Assembly: GCF_015461835.1 (NCBI RefSeq)
Contig: NZ_JACOPX010000005.1
Span: forward strand, 1-64,000
Direction of reading: 5' to 3'
Length of the DNA: 64,000 bases
Origin: Pseudomonas neuropathica
GTDB lineage: Bacteria; Pseudomonadota; Gammaproteobacteria; Pseudomonadales; Pseudomonadaceae
Position numbers and translations under genes: made by a program. Under the pieces are notes generated by a model. That model was not told the origin of the DNA, did no database searches, and worked only from the letters and a program-made list of their open reading frames with translations. Within the stretch, counting starts at the first letter, position 1; every line of letters begins with the position of its first letter. Shown one piece after another: positions 8,360 to 16,672 of the stretch.

Positions 8360-8923
8360 ATGTCGCGTCCCCTGAAAGTCGTCGCCCTCTCCGGCGGCAC
8401 CTGGCGTCCGTCCCGCACCCTGGTACTGACCCAAGCTTTGATCGCCGAACTGGCCGAGCACTTGTCCATTGAAAGCCATTTGATCGAACTCGGTGATATC
8501 GCTCGCCCGCTCGGCGGCGCGCTGTCGCGTCAGGAACTCAGTGCAGAGGTTGAGGCCGAGTTGCAAGCCATTGAACAGGCCGATCTGCTGATCGTTGCCG
8601 CTCCGGTTTATCGCGGTTCCTACCCGGGCCTGCTCAAGCACTTGTTCGACCTGATCGACCTCAACGCCTTGATCGACACCCCGGTGCTGCTAGCCGCTAC
8701 CGGCGGCAGCGAACGCCATGCGCTGGTGCTCGATCACCAGTTGCGCCCGCTGTTCAGCTTCTTCCAGGCCATGACCTTGCCGATCGGCGTGTACGCCACC
8801 GAAGCCGACTTCGCCGATTACCAGATCACCAGCGAGCTGCTGAAGGCGCGCATCCGCTTGGCGGCCGAACGTGCCGCGCCGCTGTTCGCCACACAAATCA
8901 AACCCTTGCTGAAAATCGCCTGA
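8360..8923 (+). CDS. msuE: NADH-dependent FMN reductase MsuE
   Basis: A 187-residue flavodoxin-like FMN reductase. It has the N-terminal [10 protein letters not shown] phosphate loop and the [16 protein letters not shown] flavin-contact motif typical of the SsuE/MsuE group. It supplies FMNH2 to the MsuD and MsuC monooxygenases when sulfate is scarce. It is first in the operon msuE-msuD-msuC-sfnR, the same order as P. aeruginosa PA2357-PA2354, and lies behind the sigma-54 promoter at 8287. MsuD follows after 10 nt. Confidence 0.9.
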   Translation: MSRPLKVVALSGGTWRPSRTLVLTQALIAELAEHLSIESHLIELGDIARPLGGALSRQELSAEVEAELQAIEQADLLIVAAPVYRGSYPGLLKHLFDLIDLNALIDTPVLLAATGGSERHALVLDHQLRPLFSFFQAMTLPIGVYATEADFADYQITSELLKARIRLAAERAAPLFATQIKPLLKIA

Positions 8924-8933
8924 GGAGCCGTTC

Positions 8934-10079
8934 ATGGATGTTTTCTGGTTCCTGCCGACCCACGGTGATGGTCACTATCTGGGCACTACCCAAGGTGCGC
9001 GCCCGGTCACCCTCAACTATCTGAAACAAGTGGCGCAGGCGGCTGACAGCCTCGGCTACCACGGCGTGCTGATCCCCACCGGACGCTCCTGCGAAGACTC
9101 CTGGGTGATCGCCTCGGCGCTGGTGCCGTTGACCGAACGTCTGCGTTATCTGGTGGCGATCCGTCCGGGAATCATCTCGCCGACGGTGTCGGCGCGCATG
9201 GCTGCGACGCTTGACCGGTTATCCAACGGCCGTTTGCTGATCAACGTCGTGACCGGCGGCGATCCGGACGAGAACCGTGGCGACGGCAGTTTTCTCAGTC
9301 ACGCCGAGCGCTATGAAGTCACCGATGAATTCCTGAAAATCTGGCGCCGCGTGTTGCAGGGCGAGGCGGTGGATTTCGACGGTAAACACCTGAAGGTGCA
9401 GAACGCCAAAGCCCTCTATCCGCCCGTGCAGAAACCCTATCCGCCGCTGTACTTCGGCGGCTCCTCCGATGCCGCGCATGATCTGGCCGCCGAACAGGTC
9501 GATGTCTATCTGACCTGGGGCGAACCACCCGCCGCGGTTGCGGAAAAACTCGCCGACGTGCGCGAACGAGCGGCGCGGCATGGGCGCAAGGTGAAGTTCG
9601 GCATCCGCTTGCATGTGATCGTGCGCGAGACCGCCGAAGAGGCGTGGAAAGCGGCGGACAAACTGATCGAACACATCAGCGACGAGACCATTGAGGCCGC
9701 GCAGAAATCCTTCTCGCGCTTCGACTCGGAAGGTCAACGACGCATGGCGGCTTTGCACGATGGTCGTCGCGATAACCTCGAGATCGCTCCAAATCTGTGG
9801 GCCGGTGTCGGTCTGGTGCGTGGCGGTGCCGGTACGGCGCTGGTCGGCGATCCGCAGCAAGTGGCGGCGCGGATCAAGGAATACGCGGATCTGGGCATCG
9901 AGAGTTTCATCTTTTCCGGTTACCCGCATCTGGAGGAGGCTTACCGCTTTGCCGAGCTGGTGTTCCCGCTGTTGCCCGAGCCTTACGCCAGTCTGGCCGG
10001 GCGTGGCGTGACCAATCTGACCGGGCCGTTTGGCGAAATGATTGCCAACGATGTGCTGCCCACAAAAGCCTCGGCGTAA
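8934..10079 (+). CDS. msuD: FMNH2-dependent alkane/methanesulfonate monooxygenase MsuD
   Basis: A 381-residue TIM-barrel bacterial-luciferase-family enzyme close to SsuD. It opens [17 protein letters not shown] and has [23 protein letters not shown] and [17 protein letters not shown], all hallmark stretches. It splits methane- or other short alkanesulfonates to sulfite and aldehyde using FMNH2 from MsuE and oxygen. The choice of msuD over ssuD rests on context: msuE precedes it, msuC and sfnR follow, and no ssuB/ssuC transporter genes are present. Confidence 0.9.
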   Translation: MDVFWFLPTHGDGHYLGTTQGARPVTLNYLKQVAQAADSLGYHGVLIPTGRSCEDSWVIASALVPLTERLRYLVAIRPGIISPTVSARMAATLDRLSNGRLLINVVTGGDPDENRGDGSFLSHAERYEVTDEFLKIWRRVLQGEAVDFDGKHLKVQNAKALYPPVQKPYPPLYFGGSSDAAHDLAAEQVDVYLTWGEPPAAVAEKLADVRERAARHGRKVKFGIRLHVIVRETAEEAWKAADKLIEHISDETIEAAQKSFSRFDSEGQRRMAALHDGRRDNLEIAPNLWAGVGLVRGGAGTALVGDPQQVAARIKEYADLGIESFIFSGYPHLEEAYRFAELVFPLLPEPYASLAGRGVTNLTGPFGEMIANDVLPTKASA

Positions 10080-10124
10080 ACCGGATCTCTTGTGTAGGAG
10101 CTGAGTGAATTCAGGAGTGTTGGT

Positions 10125-11312
10125 GTGACCGCCAAACCGCAAAGTACTTTGTTATCCCCATTGCAGAGCGCCCGCCAACTGGCTGCCGAGTTTGCCCTGA
10201 CCGCCGTCGAACGTGACGAACGTGGTGGCACGCCAAAAGTCGAGCGCGATGCCCTGCGCGACAGCGGCCTGCTGGCCCTGAGCATTCCCACCCGCTACGG
10301 CGGCCTCGGCGCGAGCTGGAGTGAAACCCTGCAGGTCGTTCGCGAATTCGCCAAGGTCGACAGCTCGATCGCCCACGTTTTCGGTTTTCATCATTTGATG
10401 CTCGCCACCGTGCGCCTGTTTTCCCGGCCGGAACAATGGCAGCCGTGGTTCGAACAGACCGCGCGGCAGAACTGGTTCTGGGGCAACGCACTGAACCCGC
10501 TCGACACCCGTACCGTGGTCAAGGACCTCGGTGGCTGGCGCGAGTTTTCCGGGAAGAAAAGCTTCTGTTCCGGCGCCAGCGACTCACAAATGCTGATCGC
10601 CTCGGCCGTCGATGAAAGCGCCGGCGGCAAGTTACTGATCGCGGCGATTCCCAGCGGCCGCAGTGGTATCACCCTGCACAACGACTGGAACAACATCGGC
10701 CAGCGCCAGACCGATAGCGGTAGCGCGACGTTTGAACGAGTACGCGTCGAAGAATCGGAACTGCTGCTCGATCCCGGTCCGTTGAGCACGCCGTTCGCTT
10801 GTTTACGGCCACTGATCGCACAGCTGACCTTCACACACATGTTTCTCGGGATTGCCGAAGGCGCCTTTGAAGAAGCGCGGCAATACACCCTCAGCGAAAC
10901 CCGGCTCTGGCATAAATCCACGGCCCGCGATGTGCGCGAAGATCCCTACGTGCTCGCGCATTACGGCGAGTTCTGGGTGGCGCTGGAAGGCATTCGCCTG
11001 TTGGTCGAACGGGCGGCGGCGTTGCTCGATGAGGCCTGGGCCAAAGGCGCGAATCTCAGCGCCGAAGAGCGCGGCCAAGTCGCGACAGCGATTGCCACCG
11101 CGAAAGTTGCCGCCAGCCGTCAGGGCCTGGAGATTTGCAGCCGTCTGTTCGAAGTGACCGGCGCGCGTTCCACCCACGCTTCCCTGCGCCTCGATCGCCA
11201 CTGGCGCAACCTGCGCACGCAAACCCTGCACGACCCGCTGGACTACAAACTCCATGAGCTGGGCGACTGGGCGCTGAACCAGTCGCTGCCGGTGCCGACT
11301 TTCTATTCCTGA
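10125..11312 (+). CDS. msuC: MsuC, FMNH2-dependent methanesulfinate monooxygenase
   Basis: A 395-residue acyl-CoA-dehydrogenase-fold flavoprotein (N-terminal helical, middle beta, C-terminal helical domains). The family here includes MsuC/SfnG-neighbour enzymes that oxidise methanesulfinate to methanesulfonate with reduced FMN. Recognisable stretches are STRYGG-like IPTRYGGLGASWSE and the C-terminal EVTGARSTHASLRLDRHWRNLRT. It starts with GTG at 10125 preceded by AGGAG. Third gene of the msu operon, 45 nt after msuD. Confidence 0.85.
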   Translation: MTAKPQSTLLSPLQSARQLAAEFALTAVERDERGGTPKVERDALRDSGLLALSIPTRYGGLGASWSETLQVVREFAKVDSSIAHVFGFHHLMLATVRLFSRPEQWQPWFEQTARQNWFWGNALNPLDTRTVVKDLGGWREFSGKKSFCSGASDSQMLIASAVDESAGGKLLIAAIPSGRSGITLHNDWNNIGQRQTDSGSATFERVRVEESELLLDPGPLSTPFACLRPLIAQLTFTHMFLGIAEGAFEEARQYTLSETRLWHKSTARDVREDPYVLAHYGEFWVALEGIRLLVERAAALLDEAWAKGANLSAEERGQVATAIATAKVAASRQGLEICSRLFEVTGARSTHASLRLDRHWRNLRTQTLHDPLDYKLHELGDWALNQSLPVPTFYS

Positions 11313-11348
11313 CCTGCCTGCATTTGAACTAAAAAGAAGGACGAGCTC

Positions 11349-12452
11349 ATGCAACTGCTGACCCTACCGCCCTCCCCCGCGCTCGCCACGTCGATCCGCG
11401 CCACCGCGCAGGTGTTCGAAGACCCGAAATCCCAGGCCCTGCTCGCGCATTTGCAACAGGTTGCGCCGAGTGAAGCCAGTGTGCTGATCATCGGTGAGAC
11501 CGGCACCGGCAAAGAGCTGGTAGCGCGGCATATTCATAACCTCAGCAACCGCCGTCATCGGCCGTTTATCGCGGTCAATTGCGGGGCGTTTTCCGAGTCG
11601 CTGGTGGAAGCGGAATTATTCGGTCATGAAAAAGGCGCGTTCACCGGTGCCCTGAGTGCCAAGGCCGGGTGGTTCGAGGAAGCGGATGGCGGCACGTTGT
11701 TTCTCGATGAGATCGGCGATCTGCCGATGGCGATTCAGGTGAAGTTGCTGCGGGTGTTGCAGGAGCGCGAAGTGGTGCGGCTGGGCTCGCGCAAAAGCAT
11801 TCCCATCGATGTGCGGGTGCTGGCAGCGACCAACGTGCAGCTGGAGAAAGCCATCAATGCCGGCCATTTCCGCGAGGATCTGTATTACCGCCTCAACGTG
11901 GTCAATCTGGAATTGAGCCCGTTGCGTGAGCGTCCCGGCGATATCCTCCCGCTCACGCGCCATTTTATCGAGGCCTACAGCCAGCGCCTCGGTTATGGCC
12001 GCGTCAGCATCAGCCCCGGTGCCGAGCACAAACTGCGTGGCTACAGTTGGCCGGGCAACATTCGTGAACTGGAAAACGTCATCCATCACACCCTGCTGAT
12101 CTGCCGCAACGGCGTGATCGAACGCGATGATCTGCGCCTGTCGAACCTGCGTATCGAGCGCCCGGACGATCATCACAGCAGCGCTGATGATTCACCGGAA
12201 GCGTTGCTGGAACAGGCCTTTCAAAAACTGTTCGCGCAACAGGCCGGTGCTTTGCACGAGAAAGTCGAAGACGCCTTGCTGCGCGCGGCGTATCGCTTTT
12301 GCCATTACAACCAGGTGCACACCGCAGCACTGCTCGGTCTGAGCCGCAACGTCACGCGCACGCGGCTGATCAAGATCGGCGAACTGGCGGTGAACAAGCG
12401 GCGACTCACAGAAAACCTGCAAGGCGAGCGCTTGATCCAGTTGTCGATCTAG
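11349..12452 (+). CDS. sfnR: SfnR, sigma-54-dependent activator
   Basis: A 367-residue enhancer-binding protein made of an AAA+ domain and a Fis-type helix-turn-helix, without any N-terminal sensing domain. Walker A is GETGTGKE (49-56), the sigma-54 contact loop GAFTGA is at 96-101, and Walker B is LFLDEIGD. The C-terminal HTH reads [17 protein letters not shown]. With no receiver domain its activity is probably set by its own level, as known for SfnR. It is last in the msu operon, so the sigma-54 promoter would create positive feedback. Its end overlaps the convergent ABM gene by 4 nt. Confidence 0.9.
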   Translation: MQLLTLPPSPALATSIRATAQVFEDPKSQALLAHLQQVAPSEASVLIIGETGTGKELVARHIHNLSNRRHRPFIAVNCGAFSESLVEAELFGHEKGAFTGALSAKAGWFEEADGGTLFLDEIGDLPMAIQVKLLRVLQEREVVRLGSRKSIPIDVRVLAATNVQLEKAINAGHFREDLYYRLNVVNLELSPLRERPGDILPLTRHFIEAYSQRLGYGRVSISPGAEHKLRGYSWPGNIRELENVIHHTLLICRNGVIERDDLRLSNLRIERPDDHHSSADDSPEALLEQAFQKLFAQQAGALHEKVEDALLRAAYRFCHYNQVHTAALLGLSRNVTRTRLIKIGELAVNKRRLTENLQGERLIQLSI

Positions 12453-12802
12453 CCAACCAGATGGCAGTGCAGCGCATCGTCGGGACTGCGGGCGATGCTG
12501 CTCAACACCTGAAACGAATTGAAGGTGATGGTTTTCGCCTGATGGGTGTGAATCAGCTGCCAGAAGTCCTGCTCGCCGCTTTCAAAGCTGCGAAACGCCG
12601 CCTCCCCAGCCTCGCGGGTCTGCCACTGGAGAAAACTCAGCACGCGCCGGCCGTCATCGCTGGCCTGCACACTGGCACTGACAAAACCGTCGTAGCGCTG
12701 AGCCAGACGCTCGGTTTGCCTCGATAGTGCGGTCACCAGCGCAGGTTGTTGGCGTGGTTCGATTTCAAATTCGATCAATTGGGTAAAACTGCGGTTGTTC
12801 AT
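12449..12802 (-). CDS. Antibiotic-biosynthesis-monooxygenase (ABM) domain protein
   Basis: A 117-residue dimeric ferredoxin-like-fold protein with an ABM domain (FTQLIEFEIEPRQQPALV, then YDGFVSASVQASDDG and VLSFLQWQTREAG). It is transcribed away from soxR with the SoxR-type promoter in between. In P. aeruginosa the SoxR gene PA2273 is next to a SoxR-induced gene of this family, PA2274, so the arrangement is conserved. It probably acts on redox-cycling quinones or phenazine-like compounds; the substrate is unproven. The ATG at 12802 is chosen because upstream residues overlap the promoter. Confidence 0.8.
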   Translation of the reverse strand: MNNRSFTQLIEFEIEPRQQPALVTALSRQTERLAQRYDGFVSASVQASDDGRRVLSFLQWQTREAGEAAFRSFESGEQDFWQLIHTHQAKTITFNSFQVLSSIARSPDDALHCHLVG

Positions 12803-12851
12803 GGAATGCCCCCACTCAGCGTAAGACGAGCCTTGCGACTCGAAGACCTGC

Positions 12852-12882
12852 AGGGTAAAACCTCTAGTTAAGTCAAGGTCAA
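12852..12882 (-). promoter_or_regulatory. SoxR-controlled promoter with 19-bp spacer
   Basis: Read on the minus strand: TTGACC (-35, 12882-12877), a 19-bp spacer, then TACCCT (-10, 12857-12852). The over-long spacer is the hallmark of MerR/SoxR-activated promoters. The spacer carries an imperfect palindrome, ACCT...AGTTAAGT...AGGT on the plus strand (12860-12879), similar to the SoxR box. It should drive the ABM gene at 12802. Confidence 0.75.
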
Positions 12883-12895
12883 GAGCTGTCTGCAG

Positions 12896-13348
12896 ATGAT
12901 CAGCAAAGAAAATGTGCACAAGCAGTTAACAGTCGGCGAAGTCGCGGCGCGCAGCGGTGTCGCCGTCACCGCCCTGCACTTTTATGAGTCCAAAGGCTTG
13001 ATCAAGAGCCAGCGCAATGCCGGCAATCAGCGCCGTTATCCGCGCGAAGTGCTGCGCCGGGTGGCGTTGATCAAAGTCGCGCAGCGGCTGGGGATTCCAT
13101 TGGCGGAGATTGGCGAGGCGCTGAAAATCCTTCCGGATGATCGTGCGCCCAGCGCGGCGGACTGGAAAATCCTTTCGCAGCAATGGCGCCGGGAACTGGA
13201 TGAACGGATCGAACAACTGACGCTACTGCGTGACCGGCTCAATGGCTGCATCGGTTGCGGGTGTTTGTCGATGGAGGCTTGCCCGCTGCGCAATCAGGGC
13301 GATGTGCTCGGCGAACAAGGCCCGGGGCCGCACTTTCCAAAGGATTGA
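12896..13348 (+). CDS. soxR: SoxR, redox-sensing MerR-family activator
   Basis: A 150-residue MerR-family protein with an N-terminal winged HTH ([26 protein letters not shown]), a dimerisation helix and the C-terminal cluster [12 protein letters not shown]. The cluster gives the C-x2-C-x-C-x5-C pattern that binds the [2Fe-2S] centre. Oxidation by redox-cycling compounds turns it into an activator. In pseudomonads SoxR controls a few efflux and monooxygenase genes rather than soxS; here the divergent ABM gene is the visible target. The start at 12896 lies only 14 nt from the -35 box of the divergent promoter. Confidence 0.92.
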   Translation: MISKENVHKQLTVGEVAARSGVAVTALHFYESKGLIKSQRNAGNQRRYPREVLRRVALIKVAQRLGIPLAEIGEALKILPDDRAPSAADWKILSQQWRRELDERIEQLTLLRDRLNGCIGCGCLSMEACPLRNQGDVLGEQGPGPHFPKD

Positions 13349-13453
13349 CTGCTCGTCGGGCAAAAACCTGCACGGCGAGGACGGTTCTATAGTGAATCTT
13401 CCACAAATCCGGTGGAGTCCTGTCCCATAGAACAACAATTCAGGGAGAACGTC

Positions 13454-13912
13454 ATGAGCGTCAAACCCATCCCCGAGGGGTATCACAGCATTACCCCGTA
13501 TCTCGGCATCCACAAAGCGGCCGAGGCCATCGATTTCTATAAAAAAGCCTTCGGCGCCACCGAAGTCATGCGTTTGGACATGCCCGACGGCGGCATCGGC
13601 CACGCTGAACTGCGTATTGGCGACAGCGCGATCATGCTCGGTTCGCCGTGCGATCAGGGACCGTTGAGCAATCCTGATAAAAGCGTGTCAGTTGGTTTGC
13701 ATCTGTACGTGACCGATGTCGACAAGTTCTTTCAGCGAGCGCTGGACGCGGGGGCGACGACGGTGTCCGAGGTCAAGGATCAGTTTTACGGTGATCGCAG
13801 CGGCACGTTGAAGGATCCGTATGGGCATCTGTGGTTTCTGGCCTCGCGCAAGGAAGATCTGACTGAAGAACAGATCAAGCAGCGGGCGATGGAGATGTTT
13901 AGCCAAGGCTAG
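13454..13912 (+). CDS. Glyoxalase/bleomycin-resistance-like (VOC, PhnB-type) protein
   Basis: A 152-residue VOC-fold protein with two beta-alpha-beta-beta-beta modules: TPYLGIHKAAEAIDFYKKAFGATEVMRL at the start and LHLYVTDVDKFFQRALDAGA in the second half, ending in LKDPYGHLWFLASRKED. This resembles the PhnB/YdcJ-like group, whose members often have unknown substrates. The ATG at 13454 has GGGAG upstream; an in-frame ATG at 13412 lacks a site. It stands alone. Confidence 0.8.
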   Translation: MSVKPIPEGYHSITPYLGIHKAAEAIDFYKKAFGATEVMRLDMPDGGIGHAELRIGDSAIMLGSPCDQGPLSNPDKSVSVGLHLYVTDVDKFFQRALDAGATTVSEVKDQFYGDRSGTLKDPYGHLWFLASRKEDLTEEQIKQRAMEMFSQG

Positions 13913-13937
13913 CTTCTTGGTTGTCTGGGCTGACCTT

Positions 13938-13957
13938 TTCGCGAGCAGGCTCGCGAA
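13938..13957. repeat. Single REP-like palindrome
   Basis: TTCGCGAGCAGGCTCGCGAA is a nearly perfect palindrome with the core of the local REP family, here as a lone copy without the GTAGGAG tail. It sits 26 nt after the VOC gene and may also act as a terminator. Confidence 0.6.
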
Positions 13958-14088
13958 GGGGCCGGCACTGGCAACCCGAGCGTCATCAACACACTTCATG
14001 AACCGGCCCACCACGCTTTGCCCCTTGCCGCGAACGCCGGACGATTTCAGGATGCAGCCAACCAGCCCCCTGAACAAGGATCAGCCCG

Positions 14089-14964
14089 ATGTTTGCCGGA
14101 TTCCGCAAAGACCAGCGCCACGTCAACGGCGTCGACATCGCCTACCGCCTCGGCGGCAGCGGCCCGGGCCTGTTGCTGTTGCACGGGCACCCGCAGACCC
14201 ATGTGATCTGGCACAAGATTGCCGAACAACTGGCCGAACACTTCACCGTGGTCGCCGCCGACCTGCGCGGTTATGGCGACAGCAGCCGCCCGGCCGCTGA
14301 TGAGCTGCACGCCCATTACTCGAAACGCGAAATGGCCCGCGACAATGTCGAATTGATGCAGGCGCTGGGCTTCGAGCAGTTTTCGATTCTCGCTCACGAC
14401 CGTGGCGCGCGGGTCGCCCATCGTCTCGCGCTTGATCACCCGAACGCCGTGCAGCGCATGATGCTGCTCGACATCGCCCCGACCCTGGCGATGTATACGC
14501 AAACCAACGAAGCCTTCGCCCGCGCGTATTGGCACTGGTTCTTCCTGATTCGCCCGGCACCACTGCCGGAAACCCTGATCGAAGCGGATCCGGAAGGCTA
14601 TCTGCGCAGCGTGATGGGCAGCCGCAGCGCCGGGTTCAAGCCGTTTACCGATGCAGCCTTTGGCGAATACCTGCGCTGCCTGCAACGACCGGGCAGCGCT
14701 CGCGGCATCTGCGAAGACTACCGCGCCAGCGCCGGCATTGATCTTGCGCACGACCGCGCCGACATTGCCGCCGGGCATCAGCTGAATCTACCGCTGCGCG
14801 TGTTGTGGGGCGCCGAAGGTACGGTCGGGCGCTGCTTCGATCCGCTCAAGGAATGGCAGCAAGTGGCGTCGAACGTCAGCGGTCAGGCATTGCCCGCCGG
14901 CCACTACATTGCCGAAGAAATCCCCGAACCGTTGCTCGCCGAAGCATTGGCCTTTTTGCGCTGA
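14089..14964 (+). CDS. Probable fluoroacetate (haloacetate) dehalogenase
   Basis: A 291-residue alpha/beta hydrolase of the haloacetate dehalogenase branch. The catalytic set can be read at family positions: nucleophile Asp104 in HDRGAR, Arg105 and Arg108 (carboxylate binding), acid Asp128 (LLDIAP) and His272 (AGHYIAEE). The halide pocket is His149-Trp150 (YWHWFF) and Tyr211. These match the residues known for fluoroacetate dehalogenases, which hydrolyse the C-F bond to give glycolate. No signal peptide. Activity on fluoroacetate is inferred; related enzymes prefer other 2-haloacids. A LysR gene follows 61 nt downstream on the same strand. Confidence 0.75.
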   Translation: MFAGFRKDQRHVNGVDIAYRLGGSGPGLLLLHGHPQTHVIWHKIAEQLAEHFTVVAADLRGYGDSSRPAADELHAHYSKREMARDNVELMQALGFEQFSILAHDRGARVAHRLALDHPNAVQRMMLLDIAPTLAMYTQTNEAFARAYWHWFFLIRPAPLPETLIEADPEGYLRSVMGSRSAGFKPFTDAAFGEYLRCLQRPGSARGICEDYRASAGIDLAHDRADIAAGHQLNLPLRVLWGAEGTVGRCFDPLKEWQQVASNVSGQALPAGHYIAEEIPEPLLAEALAFLR

Positions 14965-15025
14965 GCCGAGCCGCCGGATCTCGGTGCTATGCTGGCGGCT
15001 TCTGCCGCCAGTGTTCGTTTTTGAC

Positions 15026-15940
15026 ATGCCCCAGAAGAAAGACAGCGTGCCCCTGCCCGAAGACCTGCGCGTACTGCTCACCGTAATCCGCAAGAACGGC
15101 TTTGCCGCTGCAGCGGATGAGTTGGGCCTGTCACCGGCCTACGTCAGCAAACGCATCCAGATTCTTGAAACCACCCTCGGCACGCGCCTGCTGCACCGCA
15201 CCAGTCGCCGCGTCTCGCTGACCGAGGACGGTGAGCGCGTACAGCGCTGGGCGTTGCGCATTCTCGATGATTTCCAGCAACTGCACGACGAACTGTCCGA
15301 CGCCCACGGCAGCCCACGTGGGCGTTTGCACATTTGCAGCAGTTTCGGTTTCGGTCGCAATCACGTCGCGCCGGCGGTGTCGTTGCTGGCCGAACGTTAT
15401 CCAGAACTGGAGATTCGCCTCGACCTGTTTGACCGGGTGGTGGACATCATCAACGAAGGCTTCGATCTGGAGATCCGCGTCGGTGATGACATTCCCGGCC
15501 AGCACATCGGACGGCGTCTGGTCAGTAACCGGCGGGTGCTGTGCGCCGCTCCCGGTTATCTGCAACGGCGCGGTACGCCGCAGACGCTGGACGAGTTGCA
15601 ACAGCACGATTGCCTGGTGATCAAGGAGCGCGACAACGCCTTTGGGATCTGGAATCTGGATCGCGACGGCAGGCAAGAGAGCGTGCGGGTCAGCGGGCCA
15701 TTGTCATCAAACAACGGCGAGATTGTTTTGCAGTGGGCGCTGGACGGGCGTGGGGTTTTGTTGCGGTCGTTGTGGGATGTGAAACCGTTGCTGGAGCAAG
15801 GACGCTTGGTGCAGCTGCTCGACGATTACAGCCAGAGCGCCAACGTCTGGGCGGTGTACCCGACGCGGCTGGCACACTCGGGGAAACTGCGCGCGTGTGT
15901 GGAGTTTTTGCAGGCGCATTTCAAAGGATTGTCGCTGTAA
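15026..15940 (+). CDS. LysR-family transcriptional regulator
   Basis: A 304-residue LysR protein with an N-terminal winged HTH (LLTVIRKNGFAAAADELGLSPAYVSKRIQILE) and a substrate-binding domain (RGRLHICSSFGFGRNHVAPAV onwards). The ATG at 15026 gives the usual length. It follows the dehalogenase gene on the same strand and faces the leuD-like gene tail-to-tail across a REPIN. Which of the two it controls is not settled; a LysR-like inverted repeat lies before leuC at 18143. Confidence 0.85.
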   Translation: MPQKKDSVPLPEDLRVLLTVIRKNGFAAAADELGLSPAYVSKRIQILETTLGTRLLHRTSRRVSLTEDGERVQRWALRILDDFQQLHDELSDAHGSPRGRLHICSSFGFGRNHVAPAVSLLAERYPELEIRLDLFDRVVDIINEGFDLEIRVGDDIPGQHIGRRLVSNRRVLCAAPGYLQRRGTPQTLDELQQHDCLVIKERDNAFGIWNLDRDGRQESVRVSGPLSSNNGEIVLQWALDGRGVLLRSLWDVKPLLEQGRLVQLLDDYSQSANVWAVYPTRLAHSGKLRACVEFLQAHFKGLSL

Positions 15941-15950
15941 CCCACCCCCC

Positions 15951-16040
15951 CTGTAGGAATGAGCCTGCTCGCGATAGCGGTGTGTCAGACACAGCAACTT
16001 TGACTGATCCACCGCTATCGCGAGCAGGCTCACTCCTACA
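15951..16040. repeat. REPIN, outward type
   Basis: Two REP copies in inverted orientation: CTGTAGGAATGAGCCTGCTC at the left and its complement GAGCAGGCTCACTCCTACA at the right, with the GTAGGA tails outermost. The inner flanks ATAGCGGTG / CACCGCTAT also pair. It sits between the convergent LysR and leuD-like genes and could act as a bidirectional terminator. Confidence 0.9.
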
Positions 16041-16057
16041 AGGGGATCAGTGGTGGG

Positions 16058-16672
16058 TCAGGACAGCCAAGGGTTGTTGGCCAGATGCTCGCGTTCGAAG
16101 GCCTTGATCTGTTCGCGCCGTTGCAGGGTGCTGCCGATGGCATCCAGGCCGAGCAGCAATGCAGTCTTGCGCAGAGTATCAATCTGGAACTCGATCACCG
16201 TGCCATCCGCCAGACTGATCTGCTGTGCCTCCAGATCAATACCGATCCGCGCCGTTTCAGGCTCACTGACAAGTTGTCCGATGCGTTGCACCTGCGCCTC
16301 CTCCAACGTGATCAACAACACCCCGTTACGCTGGCAATTGTCGTAGAAGATCCCGGCAAAACTGCTGCCGATCAATGCGCGGATGCCCATCTGCTGTAAC
16401 CCCCACACCGCGTGTTCACGGCTGGAACCGCAGCCAAAATTCGCTCCGACTACTAGAAAACTCGCGCCCTGCCATGTCGGCTTGTTCAACACAAAATCGG
16501 GATCGGGGCTGCCATCGCGTAGAAACCGCAGATCGAAAAACAGACCGCGATCGAGTCCTTGGCGATCAATGCCTTTGAGGAATTGCTTGGGCATGATCAC
16601 GTCCGTGTCGACGTTGGCCGCCAGTAAAGGTGCGGCCCGACCGCTGACGTGGGTGAAGGGTTGCAGGCTCAT
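16058..16672 (-). CDS. leuD: LeuD-like small subunit of a 3-isopropylmalate-type dehydratase
   Basis: A 204-residue swivelling domain of the aconitase superfamily. It has NVDTDVIMPKQFLK at the N-terminus and the substrate loop GANFGCGSSREHAVWGL. With LeuC it should dehydrate and rehydrate a C2-substituted malate. Its ATG overlaps the leuC stop (ATGA, 16669-16672), showing tight coupling. No leuB is adjacent, unlike the usual leucine cluster, so this is probably a paralogous pair; the exact substrate is open. Confidence 0.8.
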   Translation of the reverse strand: MSLQPFTHVSGRAAPLLAANVDTDVIMPKQFLKGIDRQGLDRGLFFDLRFLRDGSPDPDFVLNKPTWQGASFLVVGANFGCGSSREHAVWGLQQMGIRALIGSSFAGIFYDNCQRNGVLLITLEEAQVQRIGQLVSEPETARIGIDLEAQQISLADGTVIEFQIDTLRKTALLLGLDAIGSTLQRREQIKAFEREHLANNPWLS

